NCBI GenBank assembly: GCA_026707405.1
Contig: JAPOWW010000003.1
Location: 1-64,000, forward strand
Direction of reading: 5' to 3'
Length of the DNA: 64,000 nucleotides
Source of the DNA: Chloroflexota bacterium
GTDB lineage: Bacteria > Chloroflexota > UBA11872 > VXNJ01
The notes beneath the pieces were generated by a model. It was not told the origin of the DNA and ran no database searches. It saw nothing but the letters and a program-made list of their open reading frames with translations. Shown here one piece after another: positions 34,153-44,288 of this stretch. The position numbers and the translations under genes are program-made. Each line of letters opens with the position of its first letter. Position 1 is the first letter of the stretch.

Positions 34153-36000
34153 TCAGCCCGCCGCCCGCACTTTGTTAAACCAAAACCACTCCCCGCCCAT
34201 GACCAGAAGCGCGGCGAGTGCGATCCACGTCCACAATTCGGAGCTGATGTCCCGCGTTTCGGAGCTCGCCGAATTGAGCGCTGGCGGCGGTCCGAGCACG
34301 ATTTTTGCGTCAGCCGGGGAATCGCTGGCCCACGGCGCGTGCACGGTGAATTCCTCCACGCCAAGCGTTCGCGTGTTCGCAACCTGCGTGAGCTTGTAAT
34401 GCCCCGCTTCGTCGAACGGCCCGATGGCGGCGGCCTCGACCGCGTCGAACCTTTCGGCGGCCTTGCCGTTGGAACCCGAGACCTCGAGTTCGGTTGCCTG
34501 CGGATGCGGCTGGACGTGCAGCTTTTGTCCCACTGACACTCGGCTTGCGTCGGGGAGCGCTCGAAGCGGATTCGCCCATTCGACCGCGTTCATCATGAAC
34601 ATTGGGAACGCGGCCGTATCGGTCATTCCCGCGTCAACCGGATCGAACGAAGCAACCACCGTGCGCCGTCCGTCCAATACTCCGTGAAACATTGCCGCTC
34701 CGGCGTCGAGCAGCAGGTCGGGTCTCGACCATTCGGGTATCGAGATTGAGCCTCCCTCGCCCGGTTCGAGAAAGCTCAGGTCCACGAACTGGAGCAGCGG
34801 TGAATTGTGCGCCTCGATAGGCAACGAGCCGGAGACTTCGGCCGAGACCTCGAAAACGAGGTTATCTAGCGGGGGATTGAAGAAGATCATGCTCGCCCGT
34901 GGAAGCGTGTCCGGCACGAACCGATCGAAGACGTAGAGGTCGAAACTCGCCCCTGGATCGTACTCCGAAGGAGTGACGCCCTGAACGATCACGTTGGGGA
35001 GTATGTCCAGCGCGCGGATGTACGAAGACGGCTCGCCGCTGACCACCGCGGCCCGGAGCTCCGTTGACCCAGACATTCGAGAAGGGGGCGCACCGGCGCG
35101 GGTTTCGCTCGCCGGTTGACCGGTGAGGGATACCGAGAGATTGGATGTCGAGGCCGGTCCGACATCCTCGAAGACGACACCCGCCCAGCTATTCGCCGGG
35201 ACTTGGACCGATTGAGAAGCGATGTCTTCACCGCCCGCAGCGAGCTTGACCTCGACGGCGTTGGAGTTCGCAAACGTGCTCGCTACTCCAACCAGCACCT
35301 GCATCCCGCCGTCCGGAGCTTGTCTGGCGATTACCCGACCGATGCGTAGCTCGGGAGCGCCCGGCGCTACCTCAACCAGACCGGCGTTGTCGAGGAGTCG
35401 GGAGTCGGCTATTCGGAAGCGTCCATCCGAGATTATTGCGATCGAGCCGCCCGGACCATCTCTGAGTATCGACTGGCCTATCTCCAGCGCTGCTTCCATG
35501 TCTGCCGGACCGTAGCCCGGTTCGAGCTCCCTCAGCGCGTCGCGCACGGCGCCGACACTGGATTCGCGTACCGCGACTATTTGCGGCAGGCTTGCCGCCA
35601 GGATCACGGATACGGCCGCCGGGCTGTCGATTCCTTCAACGTACTCGCGCGCCGCACGCTGGACGCTCTCGAAAACGGTCCCGGTCCCGGCAGGCGCTGT
35701 GAACCTCCCCGAGCCATCGACGATCAAGACAAGGTCCTGCGTGATTCTTTCCGACTGTGACCATGCGGGCCGGGCGAGTGACAGTATCAGCGCAATCAGG
35801 GCGAGGATCTGGAGGATCAGCAGCAAGTGTCGGCGAAGCCACCGCCAGAACGAGTTGCCCGTTTCGTTCCTTTCATCCGGCAGCCAGAGCATCAGGCTTG
35901 GAACTACGATCCGCTGCCTTCGGGGCCGCAGCAGATAAATGATCAACAGGACTGCCAGCAGCGCAAGCCAGCCAAACGCGGCGGCGGCCAGCCAGTTCAC
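34153..36000 (-). CDS. BatA-like VWA membrane protein
   Basis: 615 aa from GTG 36000, which overlaps the DUF58 stop as GTGA and has AAGGGAG upstream. The aerotolerance-regulator N-terminal region is clear: a first helix, then LRPRRQRIVVPSLMLWLP and a second helix (~60-85), followed by a VWA-type domain. Its MIDAS start reads VDGSGR rather than D-x-S-x-S, so metal binding may be lost. Long beta-rich extracytoplasmic part and a C-terminal helix (~585-603). Probably works in a membrane complex with the second VWA protein next to it. Confidence 0.83.
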   Translation of the reverse strand: MNWLAAAAFGWLALLAVLLIIYLLRPRRQRIVVPSLMLWLPDERNETGNSFWRWLRRHLLLILQILALIALILSLARPAWSQSERITQDLVLIVDGSGRFTAPAGTGTVFESVQRAAREYVEGIDSPAAVSVILAASLPQIVAVRESSVGAVRDALRELEPGYGPADMEAALEIGQSILRDGPGGSIAIISDGRFRIADSRLLDNAGLVEVAPGAPELRIGRVIARQAPDGGMQVLVGVASTFANSNAVEVKLAAGGEDIASQSVQVPANSWAGVVFEDVGPASTSNLSVSLTGQPASETRAGAPPSRMSGSTELRAAVVSGEPSSYIRALDILPNVIVQGVTPSEYDPGASFDLYVFDRFVPDTLPRASMIFFNPPLDNLVFEVSAEVSGSLPIEAHNSPLLQFVDLSFLEPGEGGSISIPEWSRPDLLLDAGAAMFHGVLDGRRTVVASFDPVDAGMTDTAAFPMFMMNAVEWANPLRALPDASRVSVGQKLHVQPHPQATELEVSGSNGKAAERFDAVEAAAIGPFDEAGHYKLTQVANTRTLGVEEFTVHAPWASDSPADAKIVLGPPPALNSASSETRDISSELWTWIALAALLVMGGEWFWFNKVRAAG

Positions 36001-36887
36001 GAGAGAACTCCCTTCATTCGAAGACGGTTTAGCACTACTTCCTCGACTGGCCAGTCCGTCTCGATGGCCATGTAGCGCACGCCCACCCGTCCGCAGAACG
36101 CCGCGACCTGCTCCAGCCACCGGCGCAAGTTGCTCTTGTAGCGTTCCACGGGGTCCTCGTCACCGTGCAGGATCAGTTTCTCGCCGGACTCGCAATCGAC
36201 AAGCTCGGTTTCGCCATCTACGTCCGGGCTGAGAAACTCCCTGTCCATCACGTGCAAAACCACCGTCTCGTAGCCCCTTTGACTCAGCATCCCAAGCCCC
36301 CGGTGGGCGCTGGGTGAGAGAAGATCGGAGATCATGAAAGCCACGCCCGTCGGGATTCGGCGCGCCGCGTACTCCCGAAGCGAGTCGACGACCGAGGTCC
36401 CGCCTTCCGGTCGCGAGCCCTGTAGAAACTCGAGCATTCGGGACACGTCCCGGAGTCCGCTGAACGGTCCCGCCTGGTCTCCGATACGTGTTGAAAAACG
36501 CGCCGCCGATACGGTGTCGCCGCTCGAAAGAGCAACGTAGGCCAGCGCCGCCGCCAGGTTGACCGCGTAATCCAGCTTGCTGCTCTTGCCCAGGTCCATT
36601 GAGGCGCTGCAATCGATCAGAATGTGGACCGCAAGCAATTCCTCGGCTTCGCGGACCTTTACGAATAGGTCGCCGGTCCGGGCGTCGATGTTCCAGTCGA
36701 TCTGGCGATAGTCGTCTCCGGGCGTGTAGCGGCGGTAGTCGGCAAACTCGATAGAGGTCCCCTTGCGGTGACTCCGTCTGCCGCCGATCCGCGGATTGTC
36801 GTGAGGACGTCTGGAGACTATGTCCAGGCCGGCCAGTCTCCCTCTAAACGCGGCGGGCAGATCGATGTCGCGTGGTTCCTCAGACAC
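35997..36887 (-). CDS. DUF58 domain protein (VWA-like)
   Basis: 296 aa. Signature GTSIEFADYRRYTPGDDYRQ (positions ~43-62) followed by IDWNIDARTGDLFVK is the DUF58 core, and ILIDCSASMDLG (about residue 90) is a VWA-like MIDAS. Cytoplasmic, no membrane helix. These proteins are near-constant partners of MoxR ATPases, here encoded 20 bp upstream. Start GTG 36887. Confidence 0.9.
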   Translation of the reverse strand: MSEEPRDIDLPAAFRGRLAGLDIVSRRPHDNPRIGGRRSHRKGTSIEFADYRRYTPGDDYRQIDWNIDARTGDLFVKVREAEELLAVHILIDCSASMDLGKSSKLDYAVNLAAALAYVALSSGDTVSAARFSTRIGDQAGPFSGLRDVSRMLEFLQGSRPEGGTSVVDSLREYAARRIPTGVAFMISDLLSPSAHRGLGMLSQRGYETVVLHVMDREFLSPDVDGETELVDCESGEKLILHGDEDPVERYKSNLRRWLEQVAAFCGRVGVRYMAIETDWPVEEVVLNRLRMKGVLS

Positions 36888-36907
36888 CGCTCGCCGCGTC
36901 TTGGGGG

Positions 36908-37909
<1,002 letters not shown>

Positions 37910-39415
37910 CTACTGTCCCTCCGGGGGCGAAAAATAGCGGCTGATCCAGGGCATCGCGTCCAGCGGAATTTGATTGTTGGAGTCGCGCCGCGCCCGAACC
38001 GCTCCCATTTCTCCGGCGGATGGGTTGAGACTGACGTCCATCTTTCGGCCTAGCTGAAGCTGAGGTCGCTCGAAGCTCTCGGTGGGCGCGTCCTGTCCGG
38101 CCTCCAATTCAACGACCTCAAGGTTGCCAAGTGCGTCCAGGCGCGTTTCCGCGCCCATGTCCTCAAGGTCGCCCAGTTCCCTGCCTTGCGCGCCCGAGGT
38201 CAGTCCGGTTCCCTGGCCGTCTTCGCTAGCGCTGTCCTCGCCCCCCGAAGAGCCTTTGGTTTGGCTGGTCTGCCCACCGGACTCCTGTCCGGCCGGTTCG
38301 GTCCCGCCGATTCCGAGCGCCCGCTGCAACTGCTCGATCCGGCTCTGTAGCACCTGTTCCGATTCCAGCATTGCCTCCGCCTCTTCGATTCTTTGAGCAA
38401 TCTGCTGGATCGACTCGGCCGCGCTGCGGTCCTGGTAGTTTTCCAGCGAGAGGGCCGCGTCGGAGAATTGGCTCGAAAGCAGTTCGTCCTCCGAAGTGGC
38501 CGCCGCTGCGTCTTCGAGACCCTCGATAAGCTCTTGCCTCTCTGCCGAATTAAGCTTGTCAAGGGACTCCGATAGCTCGCGCAGGGCTTCTGCGGCCCCG
38601 GGGTAATCTTCCCCGGAGAGGCGCCTTCCGGCGTCTCGCGCAACCCGCGTCTCCATAAGCGCTTCGGCGGCGTCCGCCAGCCGTTGGCGAAGCGCCTGCG
38701 CTTCGGGGTTGGAAATGCGCTCAAGCTGCTCCAGCGAGTCGCGCATCCGATCTCTGGTCGAGCGTTCGAGCCGGTCCGTTGCGGGCTCGATGGGAATTGT
38801 TCCGTCGGCGCTCGACTCGCCGCCGATGGTTTCGTCTGTTCGCTCTACGGGCGGTTCAAGCATTGACGTGACGGACGCCCGGATCCCTGACTGCGAGGGC
38901 ATGAAGTGCCACGCGGCTAGCAGTAACGCTGCGACCAGCGCCGCCAGCATGTCCAAACGCGGGAGCGGCAGACGGTACGCCTGGGACGGCTCGATCGCTG
39001 CCGCGCGCCTTGCCGCGTCGGCGATCTGGCTCGGTAGCAGCAGGAACTTGCCGGGCGAATCCGCAAGCTCTACTGCCGTCGAGAGACGTTCCTTCAGCCC
39101 CAGCCGGACGTCGAACTCCAGCGCCGCGCTGAGCGGGCTGGGCCTTCTCATAAAGCTGTGCGAAAGCAGTGCTACACCGATAACCACGCCCACGGCGATA
39201 ATTCCACTGCGCGCCGCCGTCGAGTCGAAACGCAATCCGAAAAGCTCGCCTGCCAGCGCGGCCCAAAGAGCCACGGCCGCCGCGCGCGGGATCATCCTCG
39301 CTGTCCCGGCCGTTCGAATCCTGCGCCGGAAGCGGTCTACCGAATGCAGCAGTTCCGCCCGAGCCTGTTCCAGGCTGCCGGAACCTGGTCTCTCTGCGAA
39401 GTCTTGAGTGGCCAA
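37910..39415 (-). CDS. Membrane protein with long helical region, first gene of the MoxR-VWA cluster
   Basis: 501 aa. Two membrane helices near residues 47-60 and 70-85, a third at ~155-170, then a long charged helical stretch (~195-370) with coiled-coil character (DRMRDSLEQLERISNPEAQ, SRIEQLQRAL). A Ser/Gly/Gln-rich disordered segment (~370-405) and a Pro-containing tail follow. It resembles the DUF4175-type membrane proteins often found with MoxR/VWA genes; I do not claim the family firmly. The start TTG 39415 is the first possible; later starts are conceivable because no clear ribosome site is seen. Confidence 0.65.
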   Translation of the reverse strand: MATQDFAERPGSGSLEQARAELLHSVDRFRRRIRTAGTARMIPRAAAVALWAALAGELFGLRFDSTAARSGIIAVGVVIGVALLSHSFMRRPSPLSAALEFDVRLGLKERLSTAVELADSPGKFLLLPSQIADAARRAAAIEPSQAYRLPLPRLDMLAALVAALLLAAWHFMPSQSGIRASVTSMLEPPVERTDETIGGESSADGTIPIEPATDRLERSTRDRMRDSLEQLERISNPEAQALRQRLADAAEALMETRVARDAGRRLSGEDYPGAAEALRELSESLDKLNSAERQELIEGLEDAAAATSEDELLSSQFSDAALSLENYQDRSAAESIQQIAQRIEEAEAMLESEQVLQSRIEQLQRALGIGGTEPAGQESGGQTSQTKGSSGGEDSASEDGQGTGLTSGAQGRELGDLEDMGAETRLDALGNLEVVELEAGQDAPTESFERPQLQLGRKMDVSLNPSAGEMGAVRARRDSNNQIPLDAMPWISRYFSPPEGQ

Positions 39416-39442
39416 TCCCTGGGCGATCTCCTTAGAGACACG

Positions 39443-39477
39443 AAAAGCGCCTGCTGATCGTCGACGGTCAGGAGGCG
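39443..39477 (-). terminator. Intrinsic terminator-like hairpin between recN and the MoxR-VWA cluster
   Basis: On the minus strand GCGCCTCCTGA and TCAGCAGGCGC form an 11-bp stem with one mismatch around a 10-base loop, followed by TTTT (39446-39443). It would end the his-nadK-recN transcript. Because it lies only 28 bp before the next start codon, it could instead be an attenuator for the MoxR cluster. Confidence 0.6.
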
Positions 39478-39556
39478 CCGTTCCCGCGGACTGAAATCTT
39501 CTTGCATTTAGGTTATCACCGCATACGGCTGTTGGGGGCCACCGTGTTGCGGTTCG

Positions 39557-41284
39557 CTACGCTCGCGCGAGCTCGGCTTTCCAGTCCTCGGCCTGGCGTA
39601 GCATCTCGCCGGCCGAGCGTTCGGCTCCGGGGCCGGACCCCGCCATTTGCGCCAGTTCTTCGAGAGCGCCCTGCTTTCCGAGCCTTTGAACACTGACTGT
39701 CGTTCGATCCTTGCCCGGTGTCTTCTCGACGTAGAAATGGGTGTCGGCGAACGCCGCTACCTGCGGCAGGTGAGTCACGCATAGCACTTGGTGGCTCCTG
39801 GACAGCAGCGCCAGCTTCTGGCCGACGATCATCGCGTTTCGACCTCCTACGCCTTGCTCGACCTCGTCGAATATCAGGGTCGGAGTTCTGTCCGATTCGC
39901 CCAGCGCCGCCTTCAGCGCCAGCATTATTCGCGACGTTTCCCCGCCCGACGCGATGTTCGCCACGGGCCTTGCGGGCACTCCCGGATTCGGGGCTATCAG
40001 GAACGAAACCCTGTCAACGCCCGACTCGTCCACTCTCACCCGCTCGTCGCAGCCCGGCAGGCGAATGCCGTTACTGTCTGGCGCGGTCGAGAAGTCAACG
40101 TCGAACCGCACGTCCTTCATGCCGACTTCTTCGAGTCCATCCAGCATCGCTTTGGTGAGCGCGGCGGCGCTTGACCGGCGTCGTTTCGAAAGCTCGGCGC
40201 AGCCCCGTGATAGCTCCTCCTCCACGATCAGCCGGCGCGCTTCGAGGCGTTCACGCTCTTCGTCCGAGTGCTCGATTCTGGCTAGCTGCTCCCGCGCCGA
40301 TTCACCGAACTCGATTACTTCCCCGATGGAGTTGCCGTACTTGTGTTTGAGCGTGGCGAGCAATTCGAGCCGCGATTCAAGCTCCTGGAGCCGCTCTGGA
40401 TCTGACTCGACCGATTCCGCATAGTCGCGCATTTCCCCCGCCAACTCATCCAGCAGTTCCGAGACCGCTTCCAGCTGCTCCAATCGGGGCCTTAACGCTC
40501 CATCCAGTTGGGCTATTTCCTGCATGTCGTCCAAAGATCGGCCTACTGCGTCGCTCGCGGAGATGCCGGTGTCGGATGCGCTCAACGAGGCTTCGACCAA
40601 GCCCGCCAACTCGGCCAGGCGTCGGCTGTTGGCTAGGCGCGTGTGCTCGGCGTTTAACCGCGACTCGTCCTCGTCGTCCAGACCGGCCGATTCGATTTCC
40701 TCTATTTGGAACCTGAGCAGGTCGGCTTCTCTGGCAAGCTTGCGCTCGTCGGTCCTGAGCGAGTCGATTTTCCGGTCTATCTCCCGCCGCTCCCGCGCCA
40801 GGCGTCCGGTCTCCTCCCGCAATCCGGTCAGCCGGGCGAACTCGTCCAGAAGCTCCAGTTGACGGGCCGGACGCAGAAGCGAAAGCTGCTCGCTCTGACC
40901 ATGTATGTCGACCAGCGCCGGCCCCAGACTCTGCAGGTTCCGTAACGGGACGGCCTTGCCGTCGATCCTGGCGGTCGACCGCGACTTGGTTTGCTCGCGT
41001 GAAATGATGGCCTGTCCCTCGTCGGTTTCGAGGCTGAGTTGGGCGAGGACTGGCTGTGCGGTGGGGCTGTCATCGAGGGTGAAGATGCCCTCGACGTAGA
41101 ACGAGTCGGCTCCTTTCCTTATGAATTCCGGTGACGCTCGCGCTCCGAGCAGCAGCGAAATCGCGTCGATGATGATGGACTTGCCGGCGCCTGTCTCCCC
41201 CGTCACTACGTTGAACCGGGGACCGAATTCGAGCGTCACCTCTTCGATGAGCGCAAAGTCCCGTATGTGCAAGTTCGCCAGCAC
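39557..41284 (-). CDS. recN: DNA repair protein RecN
   Basis: 575 aa from GTG 41284, 5 bp after the nadK stop; the longer open frame upstream is antisense-like overlap with nadK. SMC-like ATPase of double-strand-break repair. Walker A TGETGAGKSIIIDAI (about residue 33), long coiled-coil arms (~150-350), signature ASGGETSRIMLALK (about 455) and Walker B TLIFDEVEQGVGGRNA (about 485), then the D-loop/switch region VLCVTHLPQVAAFAD. Length is normal for RecN. Confidence 0.94.
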   Translation of the reverse strand: MLANLHIRDFALIEEVTLEFGPRFNVVTGETGAGKSIIIDAISLLLGARASPEFIRKGADSFYVEGIFTLDDSPTAQPVLAQLSLETDEGQAIISREQTKSRSTARIDGKAVPLRNLQSLGPALVDIHGQSEQLSLLRPARQLELLDEFARLTGLREETGRLARERREIDRKIDSLRTDERKLAREADLLRFQIEEIESAGLDDEDESRLNAEHTRLANSRRLAELAGLVEASLSASDTGISASDAVGRSLDDMQEIAQLDGALRPRLEQLEAVSELLDELAGEMRDYAESVESDPERLQELESRLELLATLKHKYGNSIGEVIEFGESAREQLARIEHSDEERERLEARRLIVEEELSRGCAELSKRRRSSAAALTKAMLDGLEEVGMKDVRFDVDFSTAPDSNGIRLPGCDERVRVDESGVDRVSFLIAPNPGVPARPVANIASGGETSRIMLALKAALGESDRTPTLIFDEVEQGVGGRNAMIVGQKLALLSRSHQVLCVTHLPQVAAFADTHFYVEKTPGKDRTTVSVQRLGKQGALEELAQMAGSGPGAERSAGEMLRQAEDWKAELARA

Positions 41285-41289
41285 GGCGG

Positions 41290-42153
41290 CTATTCCGGCG
41301 GAGGATCGGGATTGAGGATCTCTCTCGGAACGGACCAGCGCATCTTTCTGGCAAGCACCGGAAAGAAGTAGTTGCGAGGCCCGAATCTCAGGAAACGTGC
41401 TGAGTGCTCCGAGGCGGTGCACGATACGCGGTCGCCGTCCCGCATGGGTATGTGAGTTTGCCCGTCCACCGTGAGACCCACTTCGTGCTGCGAATCGACG
41501 GTCAGATCGATCTGGGCGTCCGCCCCGGCGACCAGTGAGTTGTTCGCGGTGAGGAATGGACAAATGGGAACTATCGCGAGCGTTCGGGCCTGCGGGTGCA
41601 TTATCGGCCCTCCCAGCGCCAGCCCATAGCCGGTCGAACCCGTCGGGTTCGTCACGACCACTCCATCCGCCGTATAGGTCACGATCGAGCCGCCGTCGAT
41701 TTTCAGCGAGATGTCGATAACGCGGCTGATCGCGCCGCGCGCGACCACGATGTCATTCGTCGCGAAGCCGCTGGCTACTTCGCGGTCTCGACGGATCAGG
41801 CGCCAGTCCAGCATCACCCGTTCTTCCAGCCATCCCTCCCCGGCTTCTACCTTGGCGATAAGGGACTCGATATCTAACGCTTCGAGCTCCGTCAGGAATC
41901 CAAGCTTTCCGAAATTTACGCCGATGCAGGGAGTCCCGAATGGCGCGGCCGCGCGAACTGCCCGCAAAAGCGTGCCGTCTCCCCCGAGCGAGAGCAAAAG
42001 GTCGGTGTCGCGCAGTCTCGGGGTCGTTTCGCCCATCTCCCACGAGGGAAGCATCCAGGACAAATGTCCCAGCTCCATCAGACGGTCGTGCGCGGCGCTC
42101 GCGGTGGCTACCGCAGCCTGGGTCTTGGGCTGATAGACGAGGCCGACTTTCAT
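41290..42153 (-). CDS. nadK: NAD kinase
   Basis: 287 aa. Phosphorylates NAD to NADP. The metal/ATP motif SLGGDGTLLRA (about residue 57), GVNFGKLGFLTE (about 80), the NAD-binding TNPTGSTGYGLALGGPI (about 175) and the following hydrophobic strands are intact. ATG 42153. Followed by recN with 5 bp between, a pairing common in bacteria. Confidence 0.95.
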   Translation of the reverse strand: MKVGLVYQPKTQAAVATASAAHDRLMELGHLSWMLPSWEMGETTPRLRDTDLLLSLGGDGTLLRAVRAAAPFGTPCIGVNFGKLGFLTELEALDIESLIAKVEAGEGWLEERVMLDWRLIRRDREVASGFATNDIVVARGAISRVIDISLKIDGGSIVTYTADGVVVTNPTGSTGYGLALGGPIMHPQARTLAIVPICPFLTANNSLVAGADAQIDLTVDSQHEVGLTVDGQTHIPMRDGDRVSCTASEHSARFLRFGPRNYFFPVLARKMRWSVPREILNPDPPPE

Positions 42154-42269
42154 GGAACGCTAACGACTTGCCAGTGCATTGGATTCTCTACCATTCAAGC
42201 GAACCTTGCTCCGCGACTCCCGCAAACTATCGTCATGTTCGATTGGAAAGCCGCGCCACGTTTCCGGCT

Positions 42270-42872
42270 TTAGCTCTCGCCGCCGGCAATGCTCCCCTTG
42301 GTCGATGGGACTTGCCCCTCGCGGCGAGGGTCGACCGCCGTGGCCGTATCGAGTGCTTTCGCCAGCGCCTTGAACACCCCCTCGGCCCGGTGGTGATCGT
42401 TCTTACCGCTCAATATGTGCACGTGGATATTGGCCCGCATGTTGTCGGCCATCGAGCTGATGAAATGCGGTATGAGTTGGGTGTCGAGCTGTCCTATCGC
42501 ATCGCTCGAAAACTCCCCCCGAAAGTCGCACATCGGACGCCCGCCCACGTCCACCGCGACGAGCGCCAGCGATTCCTCCATCGGAACGGTCGCGCTGCCC
42601 ATCCGCACTATTCCCGCCCGGTCGCCCAAGGCTTCGTCGAACGCTTTTCCGACGCAAATCCCAACGTCTTCAACGGTGTGATGCGCATCTACGTGGAGGT
42701 CGCCTTCGGCCTGCACTTCTAGATCGAACAGCCCGTGGCGGGCTATTTGGGCAAGCATGTGGTCCAGGAATCCGATTCCCGTGTCGACTTCGTGCTCGCC
42801 CCCGCCGTCCAGGTTCAGCGATACCCGGACGTCGGTCTCCAGCGTCTTGCGTTCGCAGCGACCGTTTCTCAA
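42270..42872 (-). CDS. hisB: Imidazoleglycerol-phosphate dehydratase
   Basis: 200 aa, single-domain form. Sixth step of histidine synthesis, dehydrating imidazoleglycerol phosphate. Two manganese-binding His motifs are present: DHMLAQIARHG (about residue 37) with DAHHTVEDVG (about 62), and their internal repeat in the second half, PHFISSMADN (about 137) with GKNDHHRAEGVFKA (about 156). Start TTG 42872 with GGGGAAG upstream. It lies 60 bp after hisD. Confidence 0.94.
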   Translation of the reverse strand: MRNGRCERKTLETDVRVSLNLDGGGEHEVDTGIGFLDHMLAQIARHGLFDLEVQAEGDLHVDAHHTVEDVGICVGKAFDEALGDRAGIVRMGSATVPMEESLALVAVDVGGRPMCDFRGEFSSDAIGQLDTQLIPHFISSMADNMRANIHVHILSGKNDHHRAEGVFKALAKALDTATAVDPRREGQVPSTKGSIAGGES

Positions 42873-42932
42873 CAGCTTCCCCGTATGAATGCCTGCCGCA
42901 CTATTCCCTGCGGATTGTAGCCAGACGCCGGT

Positions 42933-44288
42933 TCAAGCGCCGTCCAGCGCCGGTTGAGCCGCGACACCCGCGCGAAGATCAGCCGCCCGTGCGTGCCCTT
43001 CGAGACCTTCCACGCGCGCCAGCCTCGCTGAAACTTCGGCAAGATGCTTCGAATCGCGGTCGGGAATGTCGAAAACGCTGGTTATCTTCACGAAGTCGCC
43101 GACATTGAGCGGCGACGCGAACGCGGCGGTGCCTCCCACCGGCATAACGTGACTGGGCCCCGCTGCGTAGTCACCAACCACTTCCGGCGACGAACGGCCC
43201 AGGAACACGCCCCCCGCGTTGCGGACCTTGCGCGCCAGCGATCTCGGTTGTTCAACCAGCAGGCACAGGTGTTCGGGCGCGTATTCGTTGGCTAGCTCGA
43301 CCGCTTCGTCCAGTGTGTCCACCACGCCGATCCCGCCCAGCGTGCGCAGCGATTCCGCCGCGATCGCTCGCAGGGGGAGGTCCGCCAGATAGTCGACGAG
43401 GCGGCTCTGAACCTCTTCGGCAAGCTCGTGCGAGTCGGTCAGCAGCAACGGCGACGCCAGCTCGTCGTGCTCGGCTTGCGCTAGAAGGTCTGCTGCAACA
43501 TGTTCCGCCCCGGCGTTGGCGTCGGCGATAATCAGCGTCTCGGTCGGTCCTGGCAGCAGGCTGACTCCCACAATCCCAAAGGCCCTCCGCAAGGCCAGCA
43601 CGACGAATAGGTTGCCGGGACCCGCGATCTTGTCGACCTTCGGGATCGTCTCGGTTCCAAGCGCCATTGCCGCGATGGCCTGCGCGCCGCCGGCGCAAAA
43701 CACCCGGTCCACTCCGGCGACGGCCGCCGCCGCGAGCGATACTCGCGAAGGCCGCCCGTTGTTGCCGGGCGGTATGCACATCACTATTTCGCTCACGCCC
43801 GCCACGGCCGCGGGAATGACCGACATCAGGATCGAAGATGGATATGACGCTCTCCCGCCCGGCGCGTAGATTCCAACCTTACCGATGGGGTTGATCCGCT
43901 GTCCCAGTCCGGTCTGCTCGTCGAACCACGACTCCGGGATCGTTCGCTCGTGAAAGCTCCGAATTCGCCCGGCGGCCGTCTCAAGATCGCTACGCAATTC
44001 CGTGCTGACTTCGTCGAGCGCGCTGGAGACCAGGTCACTGGAGACCTCGAGTTCGACCGCGGGAGTGCCGTCCAGAATCCCTGAAAGCCTGCGTAGCTCG
44101 CGGTCGCCGTTAGCCGCGACTTCGCGGAATACGGTCTCGACGAACTGCTCCGGCGATAGCTCCGCGTCGTACGCCCGGCGCAGCAGCGCTTGGGTTTCCA
44201 TGCCGAGCGATGGCGATCCCAGCGGGTGCCGCCGGAGCAGCGAATTACGGACCTCGGCGGCCCCACGAAATATTCGGGTCGGCGTCAA
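42933..44288 (-). CDS. hisD: Histidinol dehydrogenase
   Basis: 451 aa from TTG 44288, which overlaps the hisG stop (TTGA). This start gives the family-typical opening RIFRGAAEVRNSLLRR; the ATG at 44201 would remove it. Oxidises histidinol to histidine in two NAD steps. Seen: the NAD-binding ALGTETIPKVDKIAGPGN segment (about residue 225), zinc and catalytic residues in AQAEHDE, YAPEHLCLL and the SHVMPVGGTAAF region near the end. Confidence 0.93.
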   Translation of the reverse strand: MTPTRIFRGAAEVRNSLLRRHPLGSPSLGMETQALLRRAYDAELSPEQFVETVFREVAANGDRELRRLSGILDGTPAVELEVSSDLVSSALDEVSTELRSDLETAAGRIRSFHERTIPESWFDEQTGLGQRINPIGKVGIYAPGGRASYPSSILMSVIPAAVAGVSEIVMCIPPGNNGRPSRVSLAAAAVAGVDRVFCAGGAQAIAAMALGTETIPKVDKIAGPGNLFVVLALRRAFGIVGVSLLPGPTETLIIADANAGAEHVAADLLAQAEHDELASPLLLTDSHELAEEVQSRLVDYLADLPLRAIAAESLRTLGGIGVVDTLDEAVELANEYAPEHLCLLVEQPRSLARKVRNAGGVFLGRSSPEVVGDYAAGPSHVMPVGGTAAFASPLNVGDFVKITSVFDIPDRDSKHLAEVSARLARVEGLEGHARAADLRAGVAAQPALDGA

